Origin: Sepioteuthis lessoniana
Taxonomy: Eukaryota; Mollusca; Cephalopoda; Myopsida; Loliginidae
NCBI GenBank assembly: GCA_963585895.1
Contig: OY757912.1
Coordinates: 84,642,813 to 84,706,812, forward strand
Direction of reading: 5' to 3'
DNA length: 64,000 nt
Shown here: positions 54,312-64,000 of the stretch, in pieces
How positions within the stretch are numbered: position 1 is the first letter of the stretch
Layout: the number at the start of each line of letters is the position of its first letter
Program-made: the position numbers and the translations under genes
Notes under the pieces: generated by a model
The model's input: only the letters and a program-made list of their open reading frames with translations
What the model was told of the DNA's origin: nothing
Database searches by the model: none

Positions 54312-54390
54312 TACACACACACATATATATATATATACAAAAGACAGCAGCTGTTCGGTAAAACTGTTCAGGCTGCAATGAAACATTATT
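53650..54390. other. unassigned region with (TC)n(AC)n
   Basis: (TC)n 54259-54296 then (AC)n and (TA)n to 54338. A 188-codon minus-strand frame (53940-54506) crosses this low-complexity tract and the mariner edge and has no family motif, so it is not called. Confidence 0.45.
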
Positions 54391-54395
54391 ATATA

Positions 54396-55289
54396 CGACG
54401 TGCATACGATAAGTTTCCAGACTTTTTTCGTATGAGCACTTTTATTGATAGTACACAGATGAAACTCTAGTCCCCTTCGAAGTAATCTCCTCCGGCTGCA
54501 ATGCATTTGTTGTACTGCTCCAACAACATCTGCAATGCCCCATGGAAGTCCTCTTGTGTGAGCGTGTCAATGACCTTCGTCACAGCCTCTTTCATCTCTT
54601 CAATTGTCTCATAAGAACAGCTTCTGAGCTTAGGGAATAAGCAAAAGTCACAGGGAGCAAGGTCTGGACTATAGAGATGAGGAACTGTCTTGATGCCCAT
54701 CTTGATCAAATAGTCTGTGACAACGATGGAGTTGTGGACTGGTGTATTGTCCTGGTAGAAATGCCACTGACCCGATTTGAAGAGTGCTGGCCTCTTCCCA
54801 AGGAATCTCTTCCTGAACTCCCTTAAAACCTCAACGTAGTAACCCTAACCATAACCCTTTGGCCAATCAACTCTGGTGTATTGACTTCCTTACTCCTCCC
54901 ACACCTCTCATCATCCCTCACAGACTCCCTGCCTTCCTTGAATCTCTTACGCCACTCAAAAACTGATGCTCGATTCATGCAAGATGCCCCAAAAGCAGTC
55001 TGAAGCATTCCATACGTTTTTGTGGCGTTCTTTCCAAGTTTTAAACAGAATTTTATTGCATATCGTTCTTCTAAAGTGTCAGATTGCATTTTTGAAATTC
55101 ACCAGCTGTGACAAACGGGCTTTAGTAGGGTGTATTCCAATTGCTGCTGTAGCTGTTCATTTGAACGTGAAATCATAAAAATTAGTCAGTCATAAGATGT
55201 GTAGCTATAACATACTGAATTTTCAAGAGTCTACGACAATTTTAAATGCCCATATGAAAAAAGTCTGGAAACTTATCACATGAACCTCG
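54396..55289 (-). mobile_element. mariner copy 2, internally deleted
   Basis: 894 bp between TA dinucleotides (54394-54395 and 55290-55291). The ends match 49830-51164. About 440 bp of the middle, corresponding to 50285-50726 in the other copy, are replaced by a 20-bp filler made of telomere-like TAACCC units (54840-54857). It could only move with transposase supplied in trans. Confidence 0.9.
54467..55089 (-). pseudogene. mariner transposase ends, middle deleted
   Basis: N-terminal part (55089 down to about 54860): 'MQSDTLEERYAIKFCLKLGK' and 'SVRDDERCGRSKEVNTPELI', then filler-derived residues and a stop. C-terminal part (54709 down to 54467): 'KMGIKTVPHLYSPDLAPCDF', 'ETIEEMKEAVTKVIDTLT' and 'YNKCIAAGGDYFEGD' plus stop. 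The C-terminal end is intact here, unlike in copy 1. The first catalytic aspartate region is lost in the deletion. Confidence 0.88.
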
Positions 55290-55291
55290 TA

Positions 55292-55545
55292 CCTAGAGGG
55301 TAGAGTGTTCGCCAATGGTCCGGGAGACCAGGGTTCAATCCCAGGTCACGTCATACCAAAGACTTTAAAAATGGTACTTGATACCTCCTTGCTTAGCACT
55401 CAGCATTATAAGGTAAGGATCAAGGGTAAAGTGGAGCAAACTAGGGAAAGTTGTACCGCCCTCCCTTACACTTTAGTGTAGTAGCTATTGAAAAGGGAGC
55501 CTTCTGGTCGCCCTCGACTACGGTCGCCAACTTTACTTCCTTTAT
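55292..55545 (+). mobile_element. SINE B, plus strand
   Basis: Starts at 'agggtagagtgttcgccaat' immediately after the mariner's TA, B box 'gggttcaatccc', and runs to 'cgactacggtcgccaacttt'. The outer head is missing or replaced by the mariner boundary. Confidence 0.8.
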
Positions 55546-55614
55546 GTAAATATATGTTTGACAAAGTTGTGGTTCGTGACAATACTGATTCCGTGTATTA
55601 TGAATATGAATAAG

Positions 55615-55729
55615 CCGAGGTTAAGCAACTAGTGTGGGAGAAAGAAAACTCTGAATTCAAATTAGCTTTACTGCGGTTAAAAAATGACCTGGTGTAATAT
55701 TCTGTCCGTAACGGGTGGAGGGGTTGGAT

Positions 55730-55734
<5 letters not shown>
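55615..55734 (+). mobile_element. SINE C 3' end
   Basis: 'aagcaactagtgtgggag', 'aactctgaattcaaattag' and 'gggtggaggggttggataaa', running into (AC)n. The head is missing. Confidence 0.7.
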
Positions 55735-55797
<63 letters not shown>

Positions 55798-55848
55798 ATA
55801 TCAATCTGTTTCTGTTAACTTACTTCAGTCTGTTCAGACACATTCACG

Positions 55849-55882
<34 letters not shown>

Positions 55883-55915
55883 CTCTCTCACACACACGCA
55901 TGTATATGAGTGTAC

Positions 55916-55957
<42 letters not shown>

Positions 55958-55966
55958 ACATATACA
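55734..55966. repeat. (AC)n, (CT)n, (TA)n, (TG)n simple repeats
   Basis: (AC)n 55734-55795, (CT)n about 55849-55888, (TA)n 55917-55935 and (TG)n 55936-55957. The (AC)n begins at the SINE C 3' end. Confidence 0.9.
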
Positions 55967-55979
55967 GATGTGTTCACCC

Positions 55980-57005
55980 CCATATATAATTTGAAAGTAG
56001 ATTATTACACGACTCAGTCCTCTCGAAGAGCCACGGAGGCGGCCGCTAGTGTATCAATTATTGGAATGTTCTTTCCGCTTCTCATCCTTTACTGAAATGC
56101 CAACAAGACTTAATTACAATAGAAGCTGAATCGTCGTTTACATGTCTTTGGCTAAAAGCAACGAGCCCCGTCCAATCAAATAGAAAAGGCTAACCAAGCA
56201 GATGATAAATCTCACCCAGGTCAGACATAAACGCGACAAATCTCATGAAGCAAAATGACCAATCCTCGTCGGAGCCAGACGGGCAGACAATACTTGGATA
56301 GTTGGGCTATGTTTATTTTATTGCGAACAAATGTCACGCTCGGAACGGTGTCCAGCCGAGCAGTCATTTTGGTTGGCTTAGAGAATATCAAATAATGGAT
56401 AATGCTTGATTTGATGAGTCTTGGATACTAAACATTTGGAAAATGGTTAGCTTCATTTAAGCGATGCGTGAGTTAGAAGCTCGAGAAAAAAAAACAAAAA
56501 AAAAACAACAAAAAAAACAATTTAAAACAAACTCAATTTCGTTGTTTCTTGTCAATTAGCTTACGTTATTCACCTTTGTCTCACGATATGTTTGCTTAAA
56601 TTTTTATTATTGAAAACATTTCGGATGTTATAAGTCATAGTTAACTCAGCTGATATGTGTTGGTTCCTTATGATCACCGCATGTTCATATATACTGGGCA
56701 GCGCTTAATTTGGCACAAGGCCCTCTCAAAAATCACCCAATGAGCAACGAACGCAGAAGAAATTTTATACACGTCAAGAACTTCATGGCAGGTATAATTT
56801 ATCTTAAAAGTTATTAAACTTTGTCCAGTCTGGTATACAGGCCTCAGATTGCTTATTGTCACTCATTCAAGTTGTGACTAGGCTCATTGATATTTAAGTG
56901 TGGTGATCTAGTAAGAACCAGCGCCTTAAGCGTGACTTAGTCGTAAACCTTAAAAAAAGATAGATAAGATCTGATACATAACCATAAATATGGGGCACAG
57001 AGTGA
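55980..57005. other. unassigned region
   Basis: Contains a less AT-rich block 56010-56300 with two CCAAT motifs (about 56172 and 56260) and a probable SINE G trace at 56706-56745 ('ggcacaaggccctctc', 'cacccaatgagc'). No coding sequence recognised. Confidence 0.4.
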
Positions 57006-57007
57006 GG

Positions 57008-57142
57008 ATTGCCCACTATTTGCCCATAGCTGGAGGGAGAATAATTGGATTCATACCTTTCCCAAGGGTATTAGTGCTATGTGAAATGCAATCAGTCTCG
57101 TCCAGGATTTGAACTCGTGTCGCCGTTTCCATTTCCTGCGAC
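57008..57142 (-). mobile_element. SINE C middle to head, minus strand
   Basis: 'tgcccatagctggagggaga' to 'gccgtttccatttcctgcga'. The tail and outermost head are missing. Confidence 0.75.
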
Positions 57143-57214
57143 TTATATCCTTCCAGTTATGGGTTAAATATTTTGACTATTCATCGAATTCTAGAAAGTG
57201 TTCATATAAAAAAC

Positions 57215-57345
57215 TTCGAAGCATCACTATTATTCGTCGACTTCTCCATGGCTTTTGACTTTATACACAACGAAAAGATGAAATAAATACTTCTCGTCTA
57301 CGACCTCCCCAAAGAAACCGTATTCCATTACCTTCGAAGATAACC
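57215..57345 (+). pseudogene. RTE reverse transcriptase motif fragment
   Basis: The frame reads 'ASLLFVDFSMAFDFIHNEKM', K, stop, 'ILLVYDLPKETVFHYLRR'. FVDF-x-x-AFD is the first catalytic RT motif of RTE-type LINEs and both motif aspartates remain. One TAA interrupts it. It is an isolated internal fragment with no LINE sequence recognised on either side. Confidence 0.7.
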
Positions 57346-57690
57346 GTTACGTTAAGCACACATTCTTAGACGAGAAGTATGGCGCACCCATTCAAAATTA
57401 AACTTGCTTGTAATTGTATTCTATTCAATTTTGTTAGTCATCATACTACCCCATTGAATTTCGTTTGGTGCCCGGCCAGAACTATGAAGATACAATAAAT
57501 GATTTTTTTTTTTTATTATAGTATATTTGAACCCGGTATGCAAAGGCAAGATTTCATTTTTTCGATCCCCTACCGACTGTATTGTTATTTTGGTGCGGTT
57601 AGTTTTTGTCATCATCTTTTTTACTTACAAACTAAATATTTCTGGCGGTAATAAAAAATGTTGCATGTTAAACATTGAATTTTGCATTTT
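57346..57690. other. unassigned region
   Basis: AT-rich, no feature. Confidence 0.4.
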
Positions 57691-57708
57691 TGTTTACAAT
57701 TTGTTTTG

Positions 57709-57996
57709 TGCCCATGATGTAATGGTTATCGTCGTAGGAAGTGGACACGGCGACACAAGTTCAAATCCTGGACGAGACTGATTGCACTTCACATAGCACT
57801 AATACCCTTGGGAAAGGTATGAATCCAATTATTCTCCCTCCAGCTATGGGTAAATAGTAGGGCAGACTAGGTTCTTCAGCCTTGGTGAGGCAACTAGTCT
57901 AGGAGAAGGAAAACTCTGAATTCAAACCTGTTAAACTCCGCTTAAAAATTGACCTTGTGTCATATCCTGCCCGAGCGGAGGGGATTGGTAAATATG
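57709..57996 (+). mobile_element. SINE C reference copy with 17-bp TSD
   Basis: A 288-bp element flanked by exact GTTTACAATTTGTTTTG at 57692-57708 and 57997-58013. All parts are present: head 'gatgtaatggttatcgtcg', B box 'caagttcaaatcctgg', body, and 3' end 'gagcggaggggattggtaaa'. It fixes the family ends and shows LINE-type insertion. Confidence 0.92.
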
Positions 57997-58013
57997 GTTT
58001 ACAATTTGTTTTG

Positions 58014-58328
58014 CGAGTGTGTGCTGAAAATTTCAAAACCTGACCAATAAGAGAATGACGAAAAACGAAGAAACGAATATCATATTTCACTTGCTCATCC
58101 AGCAGTTCCAAACATCTAGCAAATCGTCTTCCGATTGTTTAATTCTTCAAAATAAAACATTAAAAAAAGATTATTTGAAAAATCCTTTCCTCCTTGATTG
58201 GATTGAGAACATTTCAGCAATCTCACATCATAAACTTCAATTTGTATATTTTATATAGAAAATTAAGAAAACATTGTCAGTGGTCAAGAGTAATGTGATC
58301 GTTATGGAGATTGAGAAAATTGGACCAT
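58014..58328. other. unassigned region
   Basis: A motif-free 67-codon frame (58055-58258) is not called. Confidence 0.4.
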
Positions 58329-58690
58329 CTATATATGATAAACCAGGCCATTGGTCTAATGAGTAGTGTTCGCCAATAGTCTGGGAGATCGGGGTTCAAT
58401 CCCAAGTTGAGTCATACCAAAGACTCAAAAAATGGTACTTGATGCCACCTTGCTTAACACTCAGCATTATAAGGTAAGGATCAAGGTTAAAGTGAAGCAA
58501 TTCAGGGAAAGGAATAGCGCCCGCTCCTACACCTCGGTGTAGTAGCTATTGAAAAGGGAGCATTTGGATCCCTCTCGACTATAGTCGACTATATATGATA
58601 AAAATTGGACCATCTATAAATTATAAAAATTGGACCATCTATATATTATAAGAATTGGACCGTCTAGATATCATAAAAATTGGACCTTTG
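58309..58690. repeat. short tandem repeat split by SINE B
   Basis: Units of about 31 bp with 'attggaccatctatatat(g/t)ata' occur once at 58318-58340 and about three times at 58589-58690. The SINE B at 58341-58588 sits inside one unit. Confidence 0.75.
58341..58588 (+). mobile_element. SINE B with 12-bp TSD
   Basis: A 248-bp SINE B flanked by exact CTATATATGATA (58329-58340 and 58589-58600). Head 'ccattggtctaatgagtag', B box 'gggttcaatccc' and end 'cgactatagtcga'. Defines the ends of the family. Confidence 0.9.
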
Positions 58691-59050
58691 TAAAAATTCC
58701 AATTATGGTTGTATGTTACCTTAACCCAGCAAAAATTCACATTATAGATAATTCTTATCATAGCAATACACTAGAAATGCTCTGACAGAGAATTTATAAA
58801 GAATAAAGCAATCACTTGTGCAATTTGCAAGTGAATGATAATTGGAGGAGGGAGTCTTCCTGGTTGAACGTCATTTTCTCATCATCTCAATTTCCAATAA
58901 AATTAAGGTAAGTATGAAATGGTAATTAAAATGCCTCATTTCTTCATCAATAAAACATTAATATCATCAGGGAGCAATTTCACAATGGGAATCAACCGGG
59001 TTAATTGGTCGACTTGATGTTTTATACTTAAAAAAGTAATCAGAGTGAAA
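58690..59050. other. unassigned flank of the satellite
   Basis: AT-rich. The last 20 bp ('gtgaaatcagtagtcatc') is a decayed first satellite unit. Confidence 0.5.
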
Positions 59051-59051
59051 T

Positions 59052-62000
59052 CAGTAGTCATCAAAATCAAATCAGTAACGTCATCAAAGTCAAGCCCTCA
59101 AAATATATATAAAGTCAAATCAGTAACGTCATCAAAGTCAAGCCCTCAAAATATATCTAAAGTCAAATCAGTAACGTCATCAAAGTCAAGCCCTCAAAAT
59201 ATATATAAAGTCAAATCAGTAACGTCATCAAAGACAAGCCCTCAAAATATATATAAAGTCAAATCAGTAACGTCATCAAAGTCAAGCCCTCAATATATAT
59301 AAAGTCAAATCAGTAACGTCATCAAAGTCAAGCCCTCAAAATATATATAAAGTCAAATCAGTAACGTCATCAAAGTCAAGCCCTCAATATATATATAAAG
59401 TCAAATCAGTAACGTCATCAAAGTCAAGCCCTCAAAATATATATAAAGTCAAATCAGTAACGTCATCAAAGACAAGCCCACAAAATATATCTAAAGTCAA
59501 ATCAGTAACGTCATCAAAGACAAGCCCTCAAAATATATATAAAGTCAAATCAGTAACGTCATCAAAGACAAGCCCTCAAAATATATATAAAGTCAAATCA
59601 GTAACGTCATCAAAGACAAGCCCTCAAAATATATATAAAGTCAAATCAGTAACGTCATCAAAGTCAAGCCCTCAATATATATAAAGTCAAATCAGTAACG
59701 TCATCAAAGTCAAGCCCTCAAAATATATATAAAGTCAAATCAGTAACGTCATCAAAGTCAAGCCCTCAATATATATAAAGTCAAATCAGTAACGTCATCA
59801 AAGTCAAGCCCTCAAAATATATATAAAGTCAAATCAGTAACGTCATCAAAGTCAAGCCCTCAAAATATATATAAAGTCAAATCAGTAACGTCATCAAAGT
59901 CAAGCCCTCAAAATATATATAAAGTCAAATCAGTAACGTCATCAAAGACAAGCCCTCAAAATATATATAAAGTCAAATCAGTAACGTCATCAAAGACAAG
60001 CCCTCAAAATATATATAAAGTCAAATCAGTAACGTCATCAAAGACAAGCCCTCAAAATATATATAAAGTCAAATCAGTAACGTCATCAAAGTCAAGCCCT
60101 CAATATATATAAAGTCAAATCAGTAACGTCATCAAAGACAAGCCCTCAAAATATATATAAAGTCAAATCAGTAACGTCATCAAAGACAAGCCCTCAAAAT
60201 ATATATAAAGTCAAATCAGTAACGTCATCAAAGACAAGCCCTCAAAATATATATAAAGTCAAATCAGTAACGTCATCAAAGACAAGCCCTCAAAATATAT
60301 ATAAAGTCAAATCAGTAACGTCATCAAAGACAAGCCCTCAAAATATATATAAAGTCAAATCAGTAACGTCATCAAAGTCAAGCCCTCAATATATATAAAG
60401 TCAAATCAGTAACGTCATCAAAGACAAGCCCTCAAAATATATATAAAGTCAAATCAGTAACGTCATCAAAGACAAGCCCTCAAAATATATATAAAGTCAA
60501 ATCAGTAACGTCATCAAAGTCAAGCCCTCAAAATATATATAAAGTCAAATCAGTAACGTCATCAAAGTCAAGCCCTCAAAATATATATAAAGTCAAATCA
60601 GTAACGTCATCAAAGACAAGCCCTCAAAATATATATAAAGTCAAATCAGTAACGTCATCAAAGACAAGCCCTCAAAATATATATAAAGTCAAATCAGTAA
60701 CGTCATCAAAGACAAGCCCTCAAAATATATATAAAGTCAAATCAGTAACGTCATCAAAGTCAAGCCCTCAATATATATAAAGTCAAATCAGTAACGTCAT
60801 CAAAGACAAGCCCTCAAAATATATATAAAGTCAAATCAGTAACGTCATCAAAGACAAGCCCTCAAAATATATATAAAGTCAAATCAGTAACGTCATCAAA
60901 GACAAGCCCTCAAAATATATATAAAGTCAAATCAGTAACGTCATCAAAGTCAAGCCCTCAATATATATAAAGTCAAATCAGTAACGTCATCAAAGTCAAG
61001 CCCTCAAAATATATATAAAGTCAAATCAGTAACGTCATCAAAGTCAAGCCCTCAATATATATAAAGTCAAATCAGTAACGTCATCAAAGTCAAGCCCTCA
61101 AAATATATATAAAGTCAAATCAGTAACGTCATCAAAGTCAAGCCCTCAATATATATAAAGTCAAATCAGTAACGTCATCAAAGTCAAACCCTCAAAATAT
61201 ATATAAAGTCAAATCAGTAACGTCATCAAAGTCAAGCCCTCAAAATATATATAAAGTCAAATCAGTAACGTCATCAAAGTCAAGCCCTCAAAATATATAT
61301 AAAGTCAAATCAGTAACGTCATCAAAGTCAAGCCCTCAATATATATAAAGTCAAATCAGTAACGTCATCAAAGTCAAGCCCTCAAAATATATATAAAGTC
61401 AAATCAGTAACGTCATCAAAGTCAAGCCCTCAATATATATATAAAGTCAAATCAGTAACGTCATCAAAGTCAAGCCCTCAAAATATATATAAAGTCAAAT
61501 CAGTAACGTCATCAAAGACAAGCCCTCAAAATATATATAAAGTCAAATCAGTAACGTCATCAAAGACAAGCCCTCAAAATATATATAAAGTCAAATCAGT
61601 AACGTCATCAAAGTCAAGCCCTCAAAATATATATAAAGTCAAATCAGTAACGTCATCAAAGTCAAGCCCTCAAAATATATATAAAGTCAAATCAGTAACG
61701 TCATCAAAGTCAAGCCCTCAATATATATAAAGTCAAATCAGTAACGTCATCAAAGTCAAGCCCTCAATATATATAAAGTCAAATCAGTAACGTCATCAAA
61801 GTCAAGCCCTCAAAATATATATAAAGTCAAATCAGTAACGTCATCAAAGTCAAGCCCTCAATATATATATAAAGTCAAATCAGTAACGTCATCAAAGACA
61901 AGCCCTCAAAATATATATAAAGTCAAATCAGTAACGTCATCAAAGACAAGCCCTCAAAATATATATAAAGTCAAATCAGTAACGTCATCAAAGACAAGCC

Positions 62001-64000
62001 CTCAAAATATATATAAAGTCAAATCAGTAACGTCATCAAAGTCAAGCCCTCAATATATATAAAGTCAAATCAGTAACGTCATCAAAGTCAAGCCCTCAAA
62101 ATATATATAAAGTCAAATCAGTAACGTCATCAAAGTCAAGCCCTCAATATATATAAAGTCAAATCAGTAACGTCATCAAAGTCAAGCCCTCAAAATATAT
62201 ATAAAGTCAAATCAGTAACGTCATCAAAGTCAAGCCCTCAATATATATAAAGTCAAATCAGTAACGTCATCAAAGTCAAGCCCTCAAAATATATATAAAG
62301 TCAAATCAGTAACGTCATCAAAGTCAAGCCCTCAATATATATAAAGTCAAATCAGTAACGTCATCAAAGTCAAGCCCTCAAAATATATATAAAGTCAAAT
62401 CAGTAACGTCATCAAAGTCAAGCCCTCAATATATATATAAAGTCAAATCAGTAACGTCATCAAAGTCAAGCCCTCAAAATATATATAAAGTCAAATCAGT
62501 AACGTCATCAAAGTCAAGCCCTCAAAATATATATAAAGTCAAATCAGTAACGTCATCAAAGTCAAGCCCTCAATATATATAAAGTCAAATCAGTAACGTC
62601 ATCAAAGTCAAGCCCTCAAAATATATATAAAGTCAAATCAGTAACGTCATCAAAGTCAAGCCCTCAATATATATATAAAGTCAAATCAGTAACGTCATCA
62701 AAGTCAAGCCCTCAAAATATATATAAAGTCAAATCAGTAACGTCATCAAAGACAAGCCCTCAAAATATATATAAAGTCAAATCAGTAACGTCATCAAAGT
62801 CAAGCCCTCAATATATATAAAGTCAAATCAGTAACGTCATCAAAGACAAGCCCTCAAAATATATATAAAGTCAAATTAGTAACGTCATCAAAGTCAAACC
62901 TTCAATATATATATAAAGTCAAATCAGTAACGTCATTAAAGTCAAGCAATCAAAATATATATAAAGTCAAATCAGTAACGTCATTAAAGTCAAGCCCTCA
63001 AAATATATATAAAGTCAAATCAGTAACGTCATTAAAGTCAAGCCCTCAAAATATATCTAAAGTCAAATCAGTAACGTCATTAAAGTCAAGCCCTCAAAAT
63101 ATATATAAAGTCAAATCAGTAACGTCATTAAAGTCAAGCCCTCAAAATATATATAAAGTCAAATCAGTAACGTCATTAAAGTCAAGCCCTCAAAATATAT
63201 ATAAAGTCAAATCAGTAACGTCATCAAAGTCAAGCCCTCAAAATATATATAAAGTGAAATCAATAACGTCATTAAACTCAAACCCTCAAAATATATCTAA
63301 AGTCAAATCAGTAACGTCATCAAAGTCAAGCCCTCAATATATATATAAAGTCAAATCAGTAACGTCATTGAAGTCAAGCCCTCAAAATATATATAAAGTC
63401 AAATCAGTAACGTCATTAAACTCAAACCCTCAAAATATATAAAGTCAAATCAGTAACGTCATCAAAGTCAAGCCCTCAAAATATATATAAAGTCAAATCA
63501 GTAACGTCATCAAAGTCAAGCCCTCAATATATATATAAAGTCAAATCAGTAACGTCATTAAAGTCAAGCCCTCAAAATATATATAAAGTCAAATCAGTAA
63601 CGTCATTGAAGTCAAGCCCTCAATATATATATAAAGTCAAATCAGTAACGTCATCAAAGTCAAACCCTCAAAATACATATAAAGTCAAATCAGTAACGTC
63701 ATCAAAGTCAAGCCCTCAAAATATATATAAAGTCAAATCAGTAACGTCATCAAAGTCAAGCCCTCAAAATATATATAAAGTCAAATCAGTAACGTCATTG
63801 AAGTCAAGCCCTCAATATATATATAAAGTCAAATCAGTAACGTCATCAAAGTCAAACCCTCAAAATACATATAAAGTCAAATCAGTAACGTCATCAAAGT
63901 CAAGCCCTCAAAATATATATAAAGTCAAATCAGTAACGTCATCAAAGTCAAGCCCTCAAAATATATATAAAGTCAAATCAGTAACGTCATCAAAGTCAAG
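59052..64000. repeat. 48/46-bp satellite array, runs off the window
   Basis: About 100 tandem units. The 48-bp unit is 'gtcaaatcagtaacgtcatc' then 'aaagtcaagccctcaaaata' then 'tatataaa'; a 46-bp version ends 'ctcaatatatataaa'. Variants are AGTCAA against AGACAA, TCATC against TCATT, and TATCTAAA. Every unit carries AACGTCA, a CRE half-site. Unit order shows blocks (AGACAA-48 three or five times, then a 46-bp AGTCAA unit) and alternating 48/46 dimers. TCATT variants cluster at 62930-63640. Short open frames with 'VKSVTSSKSSPQNIYK' repeats are by-products of the 48-bp length, and the 46-bp units break them. Confidence 0.97.

Noticed and set aside
53940-54506. 188-codon minus-strand frame
   Set aside because: Crosses (TC)n/(AC)n low-complexity DNA and the mariner edge; no motif; likely chance.
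54836-54860. Interstitial telomere from chromosome fusion
   Set aside because: Only three hexamers, one imperfect, sitting exactly at a transposon deletion junction; a repair filler is simpler.
57709-57790. Possible functional tRNA gene at SINE heads
   Set aside because: A-box and B-box-like motifs are present, but they continue into SINE bodies with TSDs and do not fold into a credible cloverleaf by eye.
59045-59302. Open frame with a repeated VKSVTSSKSSPQNIYK unit
   Set aside because: A by-product of the 48-bp satellite. The 46-bp units break the frame throughout the array.
59052-64000. Possible CRISPR array
   Set aside because: Units are contiguous with no unique spacers; it is a satellite in a eukaryotic genome.

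Overview
This 64 kb window is AT-rich, intron/intergenic-like DNA from an animal nuclear genome. I recognise no host protein-coding exon. Almost everything identifiable is a transposable element or tandem repeat: several tRNA-derived SINE families, a 5S-rRNA-like SINE fragment, RTE-type and R4/Dong-like LINE remnants, Penelope-like ends with hammerhead-like motifs, two mariner copies, a maT (DD37D) copy, MITEs, LTR fossils, minisatellites and a 5 kb satellite. The repeat style (many tRNA-SINE families, long (TA)n, RTE with ATG-repeat tails) suggests a marine lophotrochozoan, most likely a mollusc. That is an impression of style, not a database match.

Layout. 0-6 kb: a promoter-like block with two perfect heat-shock elements (1.45-1.70 kb) and copies of an abundant dispersed repeat, here called family A. 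5.4-8.1 kb: a solo LTR inside a family A copy, then a SINE split by a fossil LTR retrotransposon that itself carries another repeat (family D). 8-18 kb: LINE 3' ends, a family A foldback, SINEs, a GC-rich repeat (family E), a small MITE, and family A split by an RTE insertion with a 12-bp target-site duplication (TSD). 18-30 kb: 5S-like SINE, family E, many SINE C, G and B copies, Penelope-like ends, a second solo LTR. 30-45 kb: dense family A with diverged 48-bp units, a chimeric D/RTE insertion inside SINE C, and two 48-bp minisatellites, the second carrying 14 octamer motifs. 45-56 kb: maT element, YY1/E-box promoter-like block, two mariners (one with a telomere-like filler at its deletion junction), a 1.4 kb element with long inverted ends, and a long (TA)n. 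56-64 kb: SINEs with clean TSDs, then a 48/46-bp satellite running off the window end.

The clearest unifying structure is a 3' tail shared by family A and SINE F. It forms a short hairpin (GGCAT...ATGCC) followed by short AAAC/AATC-like repeats, the form used by stringent (L2/UnaL2-type) LINEs to recognise their RNAs. A second terminal module is shared by SINE C and families D and E. Together these suggest that a few LINE machineries have mobilised unrelated bodies that carry the same 3' ends.
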